In this document: one piece after another, positions 37,391-45,789 of the stretch | How the letters are laid out: each line of letters starts with the position of its first letter | Numbering within the stretch: the first letter of the stretch is position 1 | Assembly: GCF_012848855.1 (NCBI RefSeq) | Contig: NZ_CP051630.1 | Location: 2,521,501 to 2,585,500 of the forward strand | Origin: Pyruvatibacter mobilis | Lineage (GTDB): Bacteria; Pseudomonadota; Alphaproteobacteria; CGMCC-115125 | Reading direction: 5' to 3' | DNA length: 64,000 bases | Position numbers and translations under genes: made by a program | The notes under the pieces: generated by a model | The model's database searches: none | What the model saw: only the letters and a program-made list of their open reading frames with translations | What the model was told of the DNA's origin: nothing

Positions 37391-37461
37391 ACCGGACAGG
37401 CAAGAAAACTTGGTCCGCGAGGAGCCGCGCAGCGGCGGGGAAGTTTTCTTGAATGGCCGGT
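37391..37461. repeat. Strong inverted repeat upstream of DUF736
   Basis: CAAGAAAACTT (37401-37411) and AAGTTTTCTTG (37441-37451) are perfect 11-bp inverted arms. Outside a symmetric 5-base mismatch, ACCGG (37391-37395) and CCGGT (37457-37461) pair again. The 29-base spacer itself holds a GCCGC-GCA-GCGGC hairpin. It sits in the otherwise gene-free stretch 37275-37635, where I see no other feature. It could be an operator, a structured RNA or a single-strand initiation structure. Confidence 0.6.
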
Positions 37462-37635
37462 TTCAAGGCCCGACAGGCGTCGTCCAGGTCACACGGCATG
37501 AGACGGGAACAAGGGGTTCGGAGTGCATCAGGTGGAAACGGATGAAGCGGCGCTGGCCGACGTTCTGGATAGCTCGACGTAACACAAAAGGCGATGTAGC
37601 TTGATTGGGACCTAAAGTAATTCAATGGAATGCAC

Positions 37636-38109
37636 ATGCCAGATATTGAGCCTTCTCGAAAGCTCTCAGCAGATCAGGAAGAATACCGGATTTGCTCAAA
37701 GCCTTATGTCTTCTTTCGCTTGATCTTCGATAAGCACGGAGCAAGGCTTATGACCGCGACGGCGTCTGAAAACTGCGGCGGTTACAGGGCGTTCGAGGAC
37801 CAAAAAACACTGACCGCCGCGACAGCTAGAGTTCTAGAAGATGCGGGGCTCCATCCCACACTTAAAGAGGATCACGCCCAACGATCCTACATCGAAACAC
37901 CCATTCCACTTGATCGCGTTGACCGCGAAGAACTGGTTCATCTGGCATCAACCGTTCTGCTCACCCTGGGCATAACCGATGTTCAAGTCTTGGCTCTGGC
38001 GGAAATGCTTGCGCTATACGACAAATTTTCGGTTAGTGAGAATGATGAGGCGGTATATTTAAGTGACGGAATGTGGATTACCACAGATGGAAAAATAGTC
38101 GAGAAATAA
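37636..38109 (+). CDS. Hypothetical protein (ICE cargo)
   Basis: I do not recognise this 157-aa protein. It is acidic and soluble, with no signal peptide or membrane segment and a mixed alpha/beta composition. An ATG two codons upstream (37630) is also possible; neither has a good ribosome site. Base composition is AT-richer than the neighbouring conjugation genes, and the direction is opposite to them. It is followed after 42 bp by a second unknown gene on the same strand, so the two probably form one cargo unit. Confidence 0.6.
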   Translation: MPDIEPSRKLSADQEEYRICSKPYVFFRLIFDKHGARLMTATASENCGGYRAFEDQKTLTAATARVLEDAGLHPTLKEDHAQRSYIETPIPLDRVDREELVHLASTVLLTLGITDVQVLALAEMLALYDKFSVSENDEAVYLSDGMWITTDGKIVEK

Positions 38110-38151
38110 GTAGGCTAGTTTATGGCAGTGTGCCGGTGGATTTAGGGGGAA

Positions 38152-38976
38152 ATGATGTGGTTGGATAAGTTCATCAAGCGCAAGGTTCGTGACTACCACA
38201 AGGGAAAAGAATTGTTTGAGCAAGGGGTTCATGCTGCAAACAACGGCGATTTCAAAACAGCATTTACGTTCTACACCCAATCCATCGCGGAGCGTGGCGA
38301 TCCTTCACCTTATCTGAATCGCGCCCGCATATTGTTCAAAAGGATCCGCTACTGGGAGGGACTCCAAGACCTTCTGGTGGCGAGAGACTTGGACTTGGAA
38401 AAAGACCGCCTATTCATTCGGGACGAGATCGATCAAGAGATTGTCTTCGCTGAAGCTATGACTGGGAACTATCGAAATGGCATCCGAGAAAAGCTCATAG
38501 CTGACTTCGACCGGAGAAGCGATGAGCATGATATCGCTATGCGAATTGTGGAGGTTTCATTTGGTCTTCCAGAAGGCAGTTGGGGCTTTGCGCTTGGTGC
38601 CAATCCGCTGTTTGAGTTCCATTTTTTCAATGAACTTGATAATATTAGGCTCTTCGATGAACTCGAAAACTACCCGACTGCAAGAGAGTATTTGCAACTC
38701 TATCCGGCTGATTTCATTCAGCAGAAGATCAGTGTGCCGATAGATGACGATGCTTACAAAAAGGCTGAGTTAATGCTGCACGGCTTCCTCTGTTCGTACG
38801 ACCAAAAGCGAATGTGTCAGCTTCGCGAATACATCCTCTATCGTATGCACGACGCATTGCTCACTGCCGACTATGGCTCCACGGGATTGAGTTCAGAATG
38901 CCGTGGAGTGACGAAAGACGCCTACGAATACCTAATCAAAAACAAAACAATTCAACGCGGCGACTACGTTGGATGA
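38152..38976 (+). CDS. TPR-like hypothetical protein (ICE cargo)
   Basis: A 274-aa protein. Residues about 15-90 look like two to three tetratricopeptide-type helix pairs (GKELFEQGVHAANNGDFKTA, then FTFYTQSIAERGDPSPYLNRA). The rest is helical and acidic with no motif I recognise. There is no signal peptide. GGGGGA before the ATG at 38152 is an acceptable ribosome site. It forms an AT-rich pair with the preceding gene. Protein binding through the TPR part is likely; function is unknown. Confidence 0.6.
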   Translation: MMWLDKFIKRKVRDYHKGKELFEQGVHAANNGDFKTAFTFYTQSIAERGDPSPYLNRARILFKRIRYWEGLQDLLVARDLDLEKDRLFIRDEIDQEIVFAEAMTGNYRNGIREKLIADFDRRSDEHDIAMRIVEVSFGLPEGSWGFALGANPLFEFHFFNELDNIRLFDELENYPTAREYLQLYPADFIQQKISVPIDDDAYKKAELMLHGFLCSYDQKRMCQLREYILYRMHDALLTADYGSTGLSSECRGVTKDAYEYLIKNKTIQRGDYVG

Positions 38977-39097
38977 TTTGGCTTTCTCTTCATTAAGTGA
39001 CTTTGGGATTGGCGCGCGTTCAGTAGCACGTCCAACTGTCAGCCGATTGCTGTCTCAGGACAAAATTGAAGAGCCGCCTGACGAGGAGACTGAAAGG

Positions 39098-40870
39098 TCA
39101 GGCGGCGTGTGGCTGATCGAAGGCTTGCGTCCCGGCTCCATCAATGTGTTCTCCGCGCTCGAACAGGCCCGCAATCCGTGCCCATGCGTCTGCGGGCGGT
39201 GAGCCTGCCCCCTCGACAAGGCGGGCTGGCGGCACCTGCATCCATGCGGGCCGCCAGTCGCGATTGGGCTCGCATCCATGGCCCATGATCCGGTTGCCGA
39301 TGATGGCTTTCTGGACCTTGGCGGTGTCGCTGGCGCAGCTTTCCGCCAGCGATCTCGAGCCGATGTCAGCGACCATGGCATTGATTGCGCGCTTGTCGCG
39401 CAACAGGTCGAAGAAGGCCGCGTCCGGCTTCCAATGTTCGGATAAGTCCGTCTCGCAGACATGCAGTACGGCCTCGACAACCGGCCCGCCTGCTTCCAGC
39501 GTCTGCGCCATCGTAAAGGCCAGCACCTCCATGACTTCCTCGTCTGACATGGCCAGCAAGGCGGCGAAGATTTCGCTAAGGCGGTAGGCGTCTGTGTTGC
39601 GCCGCGCCTCGCCGCGCACGCCAAACGCCTCGAACAGGGCCGCGATGCGAGCACGCTTTTCTTCCATCTCTGCGGCGGCTTTCGAGCCTTGAAGGCTCGC
39701 GCGTGTCTCCTCCTTGCGGCTTGTGCATTCATGGGTGCGGACTTGCCAGAGCGCGCTGCCGGTCATGGCGTGGGCAACCATCAGGCGCAGCGCGATGGCA
39801 GGCTGGCCCGCAAGGCTTGCCGACGCTGCGCCATGACGATGCAGGAGAATGTATTCCGCCAGCGGGCCGGACATTTCCGGTTTGACGGGCGCGGCAGGCG
39901 CATCGTCATCGCCCTTCTTCGCCGTCTCCATCCGTCGCGCCTCGGCCTGTGAGACATAGCCCTCATGGAAGGTCACGGTGCCGTCATGGCGTAGCTCGAC
40001 GTAGACCTTGCCACCTTGCTTCTTCGTACGCGTCTGGTGGTCCCAGCGATGGAAGAACGCCCCGCGCTCAAGGCAAATGACATCCTTCCAGCCGTCTGCA
40101 ATGTAAGTCTCGATGCGCTGCGCCACGGCGGCTGACTGCGCCTTCCAGAAGGCGTCGGGATCGGCAAACACGCCATGCTCGCCGAACAGGTCGGCGGTGA
40201 TCTGGCCGTCATAGTCGGCGATGTCGAACAGCGCCTTGTCGGTGGTGATGACCGCCCCGCCGGTGATCCAAGCCTTGCAGTTGCGGCCTCGCGGTGCGCG
40301 TTCGTCCTCGCTCTCGTAGAGCCGCAGCCATTCGGCCTGCTGGTCTGGCGTGGCGAGCGTCAGGGCGCGGATCGTCTCGCGGTCGATCTCGTCCTCGGCG
40401 TAGAGTTTTCGGATCGGGTCTGCGAGCGAGGCGAGCGCCAGAACGCGGCGCACCAGAAGGTCTGTGACGCCAAAAAAGGCGGCAATTTCGTCCACGCCTC
40501 GCCCTTCATCGTGCAGGCGCTTGAAGGCGGTGTATTGCTCCATTTCGGAGGCTGGCAGGCGTCCGACATTCTCGATGACAGAGGCGGCGATGGCGCTCGC
40601 GGCGTCGTTCTCGGCCATGATCGCGCAAGGCACAAGCGGGGTATCGCCCGTCTCTTTCTCGATCTCTTTGAGAGCGAAATAGCGCCGCCGTCCGGCGACG
40701 ACGCCATAATGATCGCCCTCTTTGCGGACCAAGAGCGTCTGCCGGATTCCGCTCTCGCGGATGGACGGCAGGATGTCGGACACGTCCGGCTTCTTGCGGC
40801 TGTGGCGCATGTTGAGTTTTGAAATCCGAAGCTCGGACAGGGGGATGGTTTTGAGAATGGGCTGGGCCAT
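39098..40870 (-). CDS. ParB/RepB-like partition or nuclease domain protein
   Basis: A 590-aa ParB-family protein of the ICE type. The N-terminal ParB domain has the VAGRRRYFALKEI box (about residues 58-70) and an ENVGRLPASEMEQ motif, then a helix-turn-helix region (RGVDEIAAFFGVTDLLVRRVLALA). The long C-terminal part is typical of conjugative-element ParB proteins rather than chromosomal ParB. No parA lies beside it. It may bind element DNA for maintenance or regulation. Its ribosome site and first bases (AAGGAGCCAGATCATG) are identical to those of the small gene at 42682. Confidence 0.9.
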   Translation of the reverse strand: MAQPILKTIPLSELRISKLNMRHSRKKPDVSDILPSIRESGIRQTLLVRKEGDHYGVVAGRRRYFALKEIEKETGDTPLVPCAIMAENDAASAIAASVIENVGRLPASEMEQYTAFKRLHDEGRGVDEIAAFFGVTDLLVRRVLALASLADPIRKLYAEDEIDRETIRALTLATPDQQAEWLRLYESEDERAPRGRNCKAWITGGAVITTDKALFDIADYDGQITADLFGEHGVFADPDAFWKAQSAAVAQRIETYIADGWKDVICLERGAFFHRWDHQTRTKKQGGKVYVELRHDGTVTFHEGYVSQAEARRMETAKKGDDDAPAAPVKPEMSGPLAEYILLHRHGAASASLAGQPAIALRLMVAHAMTGSALWQVRTHECTSRKEETRASLQGSKAAAEMEEKRARIAALFEAFGVRGEARRNTDAYRLSEIFAALLAMSDEEVMEVLAFTMAQTLEAGGPVVEAVLHVCETDLSEHWKPDAAFFDLLRDKRAINAMVADIGSRSLAESCASDTAKVQKAIIGNRIMGHGCEPNRDWRPAWMQVPPARLVEGAGSPPADAWARIAGLFERGEHIDGAGTQAFDQPHAA

Positions 40871-40918
40871 GATCTGGCTCCTTGTTGATTGATTGGCTTG
40901 TGGATTGGGGGCGCGCCA

Positions 40919-41395
40919 TCAGGCGCGCGCCCCGCTGGTCTCCAGCGCCGCGCAAATGCGGCGGGCGGCGGCGCGGCCTGCGTCCAAGGCTTCGGGCAGA
41001 AGCTCCCGTGCGACCTCGGTCAGATAGGCGTTGTCACTATCGGGATAGTTGGCCTCAATGCCCCAAAGGCTCGCCGCATGGGCGTCCAAAGTGACGCCTT
41101 CCAGCGCGACGGAAAGAACGATCCCGCAAAAGAACCATTCATCCTTGCGCCATGCTTCCATGACGGCCTCGGCTTTAGCCTGCGCTTCGGCAAAGCGTTG
41201 CCGGTGGTTCGGACCGGGGCCGATGAACCCCGGCGCGTCCTTGTAGAGTGAAGGCCAGAATCCGTCCTGGCGCTCGTCGGGTGCGTCGCCGCAATCATCG
41301 CGCACAATACGTGCGATGATCTCGAAGCCTTGGGCCTCGCAGGTGATGCTGTCGCCCTCGCAAACGAAGGTCTGGAAGCGTTCCGTGAACGTCAT
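40919..41395 (-). CDS. Hypothetical ICE/plasmid protein
   Basis: A 158-aa protein starting MTFTERFQTFVCEGDSITCE. It looks like a widespread but uncharacterised protein of alphaproteobacterial plasmids and ICEs, with conserved DERQDGFWPSL and HAASLWGIEANYP stretches. No catalytic motif is evident. It overlaps the 70-aa gene by 4 bp, so it is translationally coupled in the ardA unit. Confidence 0.75.
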   Translation of the reverse strand: MTFTERFQTFVCEGDSITCEAQGFEIIARIVRDDCGDAPDERQDGFWPSLYKDAPGFIGPGPNHRQRFAEAQAKAEAVMEAWRKDEWFFCGIVLSVALEGVTLDAHAASLWGIEANYPDSDNAYLTEVARELLPEALDAGRAAARRICAALETSGARA

Positions 41396-41604
41396 GCCGC
41401 GCCCTCCTTGAAGAGTCCGGCAATCGCGATCCAGTGCGGGCCGTAGACGGCATGCTCGCCGCATTCATCGCATGGATAGGCGCTCGCATCGGGTTCGCAG
41501 CACTCGCGCGGGGCGCGGCAGGCAAGGCAAAAGCCTTCTGACCAGTCGTCGGCCTGCTGCAATTCTTCGACGGTGAAACGATAGCGGGTGGTTTCGGGAG
41601 TCAT
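41392..41604 (-). CDS. Small Cys-rich hypothetical protein
   Basis: A 70-aa protein with CLAC, CC and CDEC motifs that could bind one zinc ion. It overlaps both neighbours by 4 bp (ATGA junctions) in the ardA unit. Function is unknown. Confidence 0.65.
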   Translation of the reverse strand: MTPETTRYRFTVEELQQADDWSEGFCLACRAPRECCEPDASAYPCDECGEHAVYGPHWIAIAGLFKEGAA

Positions 41605-41771
41605 GCGAAATCCTCCCCGTCTTCACGGTCCAGCGGCTGTGCCAGCGGATTGATGAAAACCTGCCAAGCATCGGCGCGAAGGGCGGCATGCCATTTGAGC
41701 GCATCGGCGGCATTTGCCGCCAGATGGCTCTTGGCTGATCCATCGCCATAAAGGGCGGTGACAAGAAACAT
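41601..41771 (-). CDS. 56-aa hypothetical protein in ardA unit
   Basis: A short frame that starts MFLVTALYGDGSAKSHLAA and ends REDGEDFA. Its TGA overlaps the ATG of the 70-aa gene by 4 bp, and it begins 15 bp after ardA, which supports translation. Codon use matches its neighbours. Function is unknown. Confidence 0.6.
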   Translation of the reverse strand: MFLVTALYGDGSAKSHLAANAADALKWHAALRADAWQVFINPLAQPLDREDGEDFA

Positions 41772-41786
41772 GTGTCTGCCCTCCGC

Positions 41787-42353
41787 CTATCGCGACCAGA
41801 AAATGTGGACTTCATCAAAGCCCGTCTGAAACACCATGATCTCGCCATTCAGCGCCATGTCGCGGGCAAGGGCCTGCCAGTCGATATAGTAGCGAAGGCT
41901 TTCGGGAATCTGGGTTCCGGTGTCCTCGTGCAGGCTCTCGGCGAAGTCTGCGGCGCTGCGATATTCGCCCGCATAGTCCTCGAAGGCGGCGCGCGCCTCG
42001 GCGAGGTCGTCGCCGAAATGGCTGAGCAATTTCGCGCCAAGCTCGCCATGCTCCTCAATGAAGTCGGCCAGTTCGCACACGGTTTCGAATGAGGCGTATT
42101 CGGAAAGGCTCGCGCCCTCGAAGCCCTCATAATCGTGGATCGCCCATTCCTCGGCGTCCGGTTCTGGCGAGGCCGCCAGCATGGCGCGAACCTGTTCCCA
42201 AATCTCGTCAGGGGTGGTCGCGTCGATCCACCGTCCGTGCAGGCAGCCATTATTGTAGGCTGCAAGGCAAGCCACGTAGATGCGCGGTCTATCGGGCTGC
42301 GCGGGTGCGGCGGTGGCTGCAAGAGGTGCAGCGGTTGCGAGTTGGTCAGTCAT
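41787..42353 (-). CDS. ardA: Antirestriction protein ArdA
   Basis: A 188-aa ArdA homologue, an acidic DNA mimic that inhibits type I restriction enzymes when the element enters a new host. It has the family start PRIYVACLAAYNNGCLHGRWID, the central EEWAIHDYEGF and the strongly acidic helical surface (many Asp/Glu). The N-terminal 20 residues are Ala/Pro-rich and variable. AAGGAG lies 7 bases before the ATG. It heads a coupled four-gene unit and has a long imperfect inverted repeat just upstream. Confidence 0.93.
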   Translation of the reverse strand: MTDQLATAAPLAATAAPAQPDRPRIYVACLAAYNNGCLHGRWIDATTPDEIWEQVRAMLAASPEPDAEEWAIHDYEGFEGASLSEYASFETVCELADFIEEHGELGAKLLSHFGDDLAEARAAFEDYAGEYRSAADFAESLHEDTGTQIPESLRYYIDWQALARDMALNGEIMVFQTGFDEVHIFWSR

Positions 42354-42388
42354 GTCAGTCTCCTTCCCCGCCCGCGTTCTTTTCCCGA

Positions 42389-42550
42389 CAGTCGGGTGGG
42401 CGGCGAGGAGGTGCTCAGCCAGAGCGTGATAGGGCGGCGCGCAAGGGGAAGCTGTAGGTATGACGCCTGAAGACGATCAGAGATCACAAAGCCCCGCCCC
42501 CTTGCGCGGCGACCGCGCTCTGGCAGACGCACCGTCCGCCCACCTGACTG
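42389..42550. repeat. Long imperfect inverted repeat upstream of ardA
   Basis: The arm 42389-42448 (from CAGTCGGGTGGGCGG to GCAAGGGG) is an imperfect reverse complement of 42498-42550 (from CCCCTTGCGCGGC to CCCACCTGACTG). The shared blocks CAGTC-GGTGGGCGG, GCCAGAGCG and CGCGCAAGGGG occur in the same order on both arms. The loop is about 50 bases. It fills most of the gene-free stretch between ardA (42353) and the small plus-strand gene (42682). It could form a folded single-strand promoter or a regulatory structure. Confidence 0.6.
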
Positions 42551-42681
42551 ATGGGAACAGATATTGAGGCGGAGGGAGGCTGGGGTGGCCGGGTCTGAAC
42601 ACTGATCCAATCGGGCGAGTGGCCCGAAACTTGCTCGCGCTTCAGTTGAGCCGACGACGAGCCGGGGAAAGGAGCCAGATC

Positions 42682-42921
42682 ATGTGTTGTCCGAATGAAG
42701 TGTGCATGAGTTCGCGTGTCCGAGCGCTGAGAGATGCGGAACGGTCGCGGGTGAAGCGTATGCCGCCTCACGATCCTGATGTTGAGTTTGATGCTCAGAT
42801 GATCTGCGACGATTGCGGCACCGCCTTTGTGGAGGGGCGACTCCATGACGTCTTTCCGCTTATCGTGTTGCTTGGGTCTTTGCATCCCCGCGCAAAGAGT
42901 CTGTCGCTGGTGAAAGCCTGA
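42682..42921 (+). CDS. Small hypothetical protein with CxxC
   Basis: A 79-aa protein starting MCCPNEVCMSSRVRAL with CDDC near the middle. The ATG has an ideal ribosome site, AAAGGAG at 7 bases, which supports translation and decides the start over a longer reading from 42619. It resembles no family I know. It is the last ICE gene before the tRNA zone; 42922-43209 holds nothing recognisable. Confidence 0.55.
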   Translation: MCCPNEVCMSSRVRALRDAERSRVKRMPPHDPDVEFDAQMICDDCGTAFVEGRLHDVFPLIVLLGSLHPRAKSLSLVKA

Positions 42922-43209
42922 GATCAAAGCTGCGACCCCTCTGGCGCCAGCCAGTGGGAAGCGCAGCGTCGGCCCCGCCGGCGAGTCCCAGCGACCTGCC
43001 TGAAAAGACTGGGGACGTCCCTGAACTGAGCCTCGCCGGGCCGGTCGGCGCAAGACGACTTCCGCGGCTCCGGTCAGAGCGCCGGGCGCAAGGTCGGCGA
43101 TCCGGCCGGACCGCCAAGATGCTCTTTGGCGGCAGGAATCCGCCGGGCGAAGTGCTCCGCGCGATGAGCGCGGACGGGGCTGAAAACGATTTTGAAGAAT
43201 CGAACGAGA

Positions 43210-43286
43210 TGGCGGTCCCAACAGGATTCGAACCTGTGACCTCTACCTTCGGAGGGTAGCGCTCTATCCAGCTGAGCTATGGAACC
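43210..43286 (-). tRNA. tRNA-Arg(CCG)
   Basis: A complete cloverleaf on the minus strand: acceptor GGTTCCA/TGGGACC (one G-U), D-stem GCTC/GAGC, anticodon stem CTACC/GGTAG with loop CTCCGAA (anticodon CCG, arginine), T-arm ACAGG TTCGAAT CCTGT, encoded CCA. It lies 180 bp from a truncated second tRNA-Arg with a different acceptor stem. Confidence 0.95.
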
Positions 43287-43466
43287 TTTGACTCTCGATT
43301 TAAGGCCAAATCCGGTTTGCGGCCAGTTCGTAATCACACAGCTTGCGAGACCTTGCGGAAATCCGTGCTGACATGGTGCTGACTCAAAAGCGGGTCGAAA
43401 AGTGCGGCCTTAGATAACTCCTTGTAATTCTTTCATAATTTCATCTCAAACAGATAAAGGTTGCGT

Positions 43467-43508
<42 letters not shown>

Positions 43509-43832
43509 GTCGCGGGCGGGGCGGGGTGCGCCCCTCGCGGGAGGGCGGAACCTAGCGTGAAACGGGGGCGGCGGCAATGTGCCTTGAGGTGCTCCGGGCT
43601 GGAAAAAGTCCCTCGAAAGCCGCTGAAAAAACCAATGAAAACCCGGGGGCGCTGAGGCCCTGGCCGCGGGCCCCGGCCGGTGGGCGCTTGGCGTGGGGGC
43701 AGGGTGGCGCGATAGTCGCATGGGATGCGGGGCGCGGCCTTGAAGCGATTCGTTTTGGGCCGATCTGATGCAGGGCGTGTGCCGGGCTGGCACAGGGCCT
43801 GCCCCACCCCGGTACCGAGGCGACATACGAGC
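43509..43832. other. Gene-free stretch at the chromosome side of the element border
   Basis: GC-rich, without a convincing gene, hairpin terminator or repeat. The promoter of the PAS-domain gene should lie here. The frame continuing upstream of that gene's ATG (to 43725) has no ribosome site and is not taken as coding. Confidence 0.4.
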
Positions 43833-44444
43833 ATGGCGACACCGGTCCAGAAAGCCACCAATGACGCAGCGCGCAAGGCGGCCCGCCGCTCGCCGCTGCT
43901 GAAGCTCGCCCCGTTCGAGGCCTATGCGGACCCGGTCTGCGCCCTCAAGGACAGCCGGCTGCAGGTGCTGCATGAATATTGGCGTGCCCGGCGCGGGGAT
44001 GTGCCCATTCCGCCGCGGGCGGCCATTCACCCGCGGGATTTCACACGGCTGCTGCCGCGCATCTTCATGGTGGACGTGCTGCCGGACGGGGGCTTCGCCT
44101 TCCGCCTGGCGGGAACGGCGATTGTTGATCTGTTCGGCTGCGAGCCGACGGGCAAGACGCTGACCGAGGCGCTGGGCCCGCGCGCCGGCAAGCTGGCGAC
44201 GGCGGTGTTCACGGCGGTTGTCGAATATGGCCGGCCGATGCGGACGTTGGGGCAGATGGACTGGTGGACGCCGCCCACAACCCCCGCCTTCGAAACGCCG
44301 GGGCACGAGCTGTCGCACATGTCGTTTGAGGCTGTGCATCTGCCGCTGTCGCCCAACGGGGCGGAGGTGGACATCATCCTGTGTGCGCTGATGCCCTATT
44401 CGGGCGATGAGCAGCCGCGCTTTCCGGAGATTTCCGGGGGGTAA
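43833..44444 (+). CDS. PAS_5-type PAS domain protein
   Basis: A 203-aa single-domain protein of the PAS_5 family common in Alphaproteobacteria. The PAS fold spans about residues 45-175 (LHEYWRARRGDVPIPPRAAIHP, IFMVDVLPDGGFAFRLAGTAI). No output domain is attached. It may sense a ligand and act through a partner. The ATG at 43833 is preferred to an in-frame earlier one at 43725. It is the first chromosomal gene after the element. Confidence 0.82.
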   Translation: MATPVQKATNDAARKAARRSPLLKLAPFEAYADPVCALKDSRLQVLHEYWRARRGDVPIPPRAAIHPRDFTRLLPRIFMVDVLPDGGFAFRLAGTAIVDLFGCEPTGKTLTEALGPRAGKLATAVFTAVVEYGRPMRTLGQMDWWTPPTTPAFETPGHELSHMSFEAVHLPLSPNGAEVDIILCALMPYSGDEQPRFPEISGG

Positions 44445-44460
44445 GCCCTGCGGCTGGTCG

Positions 44461-44508
44461 CCCCCTCACCCTCCCACCGCTGGCGCGGCGGGCCCCTCCC
44501 TCTCCCGC
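44461..44508. repeat. 48-bp dispersed intergenic repeat, copy 1
   Basis: CCCCCTCACC, CTCCCACCGCTGG and CGCGGCGGGCCCCTCCCTCT form a 48-bp unit that recurs with one mismatch at 48865-48912. It is followed by a TGTCCGC/GCGGACA hairpin (44513-44531). It lies between two convergent genes. Confidence 0.75.
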
Positions 44509-44576
44509 TTTTTGTCCGCTTCCGGCGGACACGCCGCCGAAAGGGGGGAGAGGGAATAGAGCGGTGGCTCGCCCTA

Positions 44577-45554
44577 TCAGGCGGCCTTACTGCGGGTGAG
44601 TTCGAGGAACACGTCTTCCAGGTGGCCTTCCTCGATGGAGAGGTCGCGGATGGCGATGCCGGCCTGGTTCACGCGGTCGAGGATTTCGGCCACGTTCTGG
44701 CTCGAGGGGCGGTAGGCGATTTCGAGCAGGCCGCCGGGCAGGATCTGGGTCTGATAGCCGTCGAGCCCCGCGGGGACGGCGTCGAGCGGGGTGTCGGGGG
44801 TGACCAGCAGCGACTTGCGGTCGAGCCGGGCCACGAGGTCGGGCGTCTTCTCACAGGCCACCACTTCACCGTGATTGATGATGGCGATCTCGTCGCACAG
44901 GCTTTCGGCCTCTTCCAGATAGTGGGTGGTGAGGACGATGGTGACGCCGCGCTCGTTGAGCTGCTTCACATAGGCCCAGAGCTGCTGGCGCAGCTCGATG
45001 TCGACGCCCGCCGTCGGCTCATCCAGCACGATGACGGGGGGCGAATGGACCATGGCCTTGCCCACCAACAGCCGCCGGCGCATGCCGCCTGAGAGTGTGC
45101 GCGCATAGGCGTTGGCCTTGTCGGCGAGGCCCATGGCGTCGAGGATTTCCATGGTGCGGCGCTCTGATTTGGGCACGCCGTAGAGCCCCGCCTGCAGCTC
45201 CAGCGCTTCGGCCGGGGTGAAGAACGGGTCGATGTTGAGTTCCTGCGGCACCACGCCGATGGACGCACGCGCCTGGCGGGGGTTCTGGTCGATGTTGAAG
45301 CCCCACACATCCACCTCGCCCTCGGTCTTCATGACGAGGCCCGCGAGGATATTGATGAAGGTGGACTTGCCCGCGCCGTTGGGGCCGAGCAAGCCGAAGA
45401 TGCTGCCGCGCGGCACCACCAAGTCAACGCCCTTGAGCGCGTGCTTTTCTGGCTCGTTGTTCGAGGCCTTGTAGGTCTTGCGCAGGCCGCGCGCCTCGAT
45501 GGCGGCTGTCCGCGCTGCGGGGTCTTTTGAGGCGGTTTGAGCCTGCATGTCCAT
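44577..45554 (-). CDS. ABC transporter ATP-binding protein (YadG-like)
   Basis: A 325-aa ABC ATPase. Walker A is GPNGAGKST, the Q-loop follows, the signature is LSGGMRRRLLVGKAM, Walker B is VIVLDEPTAGVD, and the H-loop is TTHYLEEAE. A C-terminal domain of about 80 residues resembles the DUF4162-type regulatory tail of YadG/DrrA-like exporters. The ATG at 45554 (or 45548) gives a normal start; the longer reading to 45653 is rejected. No permease gene is adjacent, so its membrane partner must lie elsewhere or outside the window. Confidence 0.9.
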   Translation of the reverse strand: MDMQAQTASKDPAARTAAIEARGLRKTYKASNNEPEKHALKGVDLVVPRGSIFGLLGPNGAGKSTFINILAGLVMKTEGEVDVWGFNIDQNPRQARASIGVVPQELNIDPFFTPAEALELQAGLYGVPKSERRTMEILDAMGLADKANAYARTLSGGMRRRLLVGKAMVHSPPVIVLDEPTAGVDIELRQQLWAYVKQLNERGVTIVLTTHYLEEAESLCDEIAIINHGEVVACEKTPDLVARLDRKSLLVTPDTPLDAVPAGLDGYQTQILPGGLLEIAYRPSSQNVAEILDRVNQAGIAIRDLSIEEGHLEDVFLELTRSKAA

Positions 45555-45789
45555 GGGCGTGTCCCCCGTCCCGGCGGCGGGGCCCTGAAGGCAGGCGGCC
45601 GGGCGAATTCTCGATTGTCTGGTCGGAAACTTGGTACACCCGCCCCCCTGCAAGGGTCAAACAGACCGGCGGGCGGCGGGACACCGGGCTTGGATCATCC
45701 CCATATGGTAGCTGTGGCGGCCTCTGCCAAGCGGTGCCATTATCCGCCCCCGCCAATCCCGCCCGCATTTGAGAGAATCAGGTTCGCCC

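Noticed and set aside
42954-43259. An open frame ending in MAVPTGFEPVTSTFGG
   Set aside because: Its end is the antisense reading of the tRNA-Arg gene, a well-known artefact, and no ribosome site precedes it.
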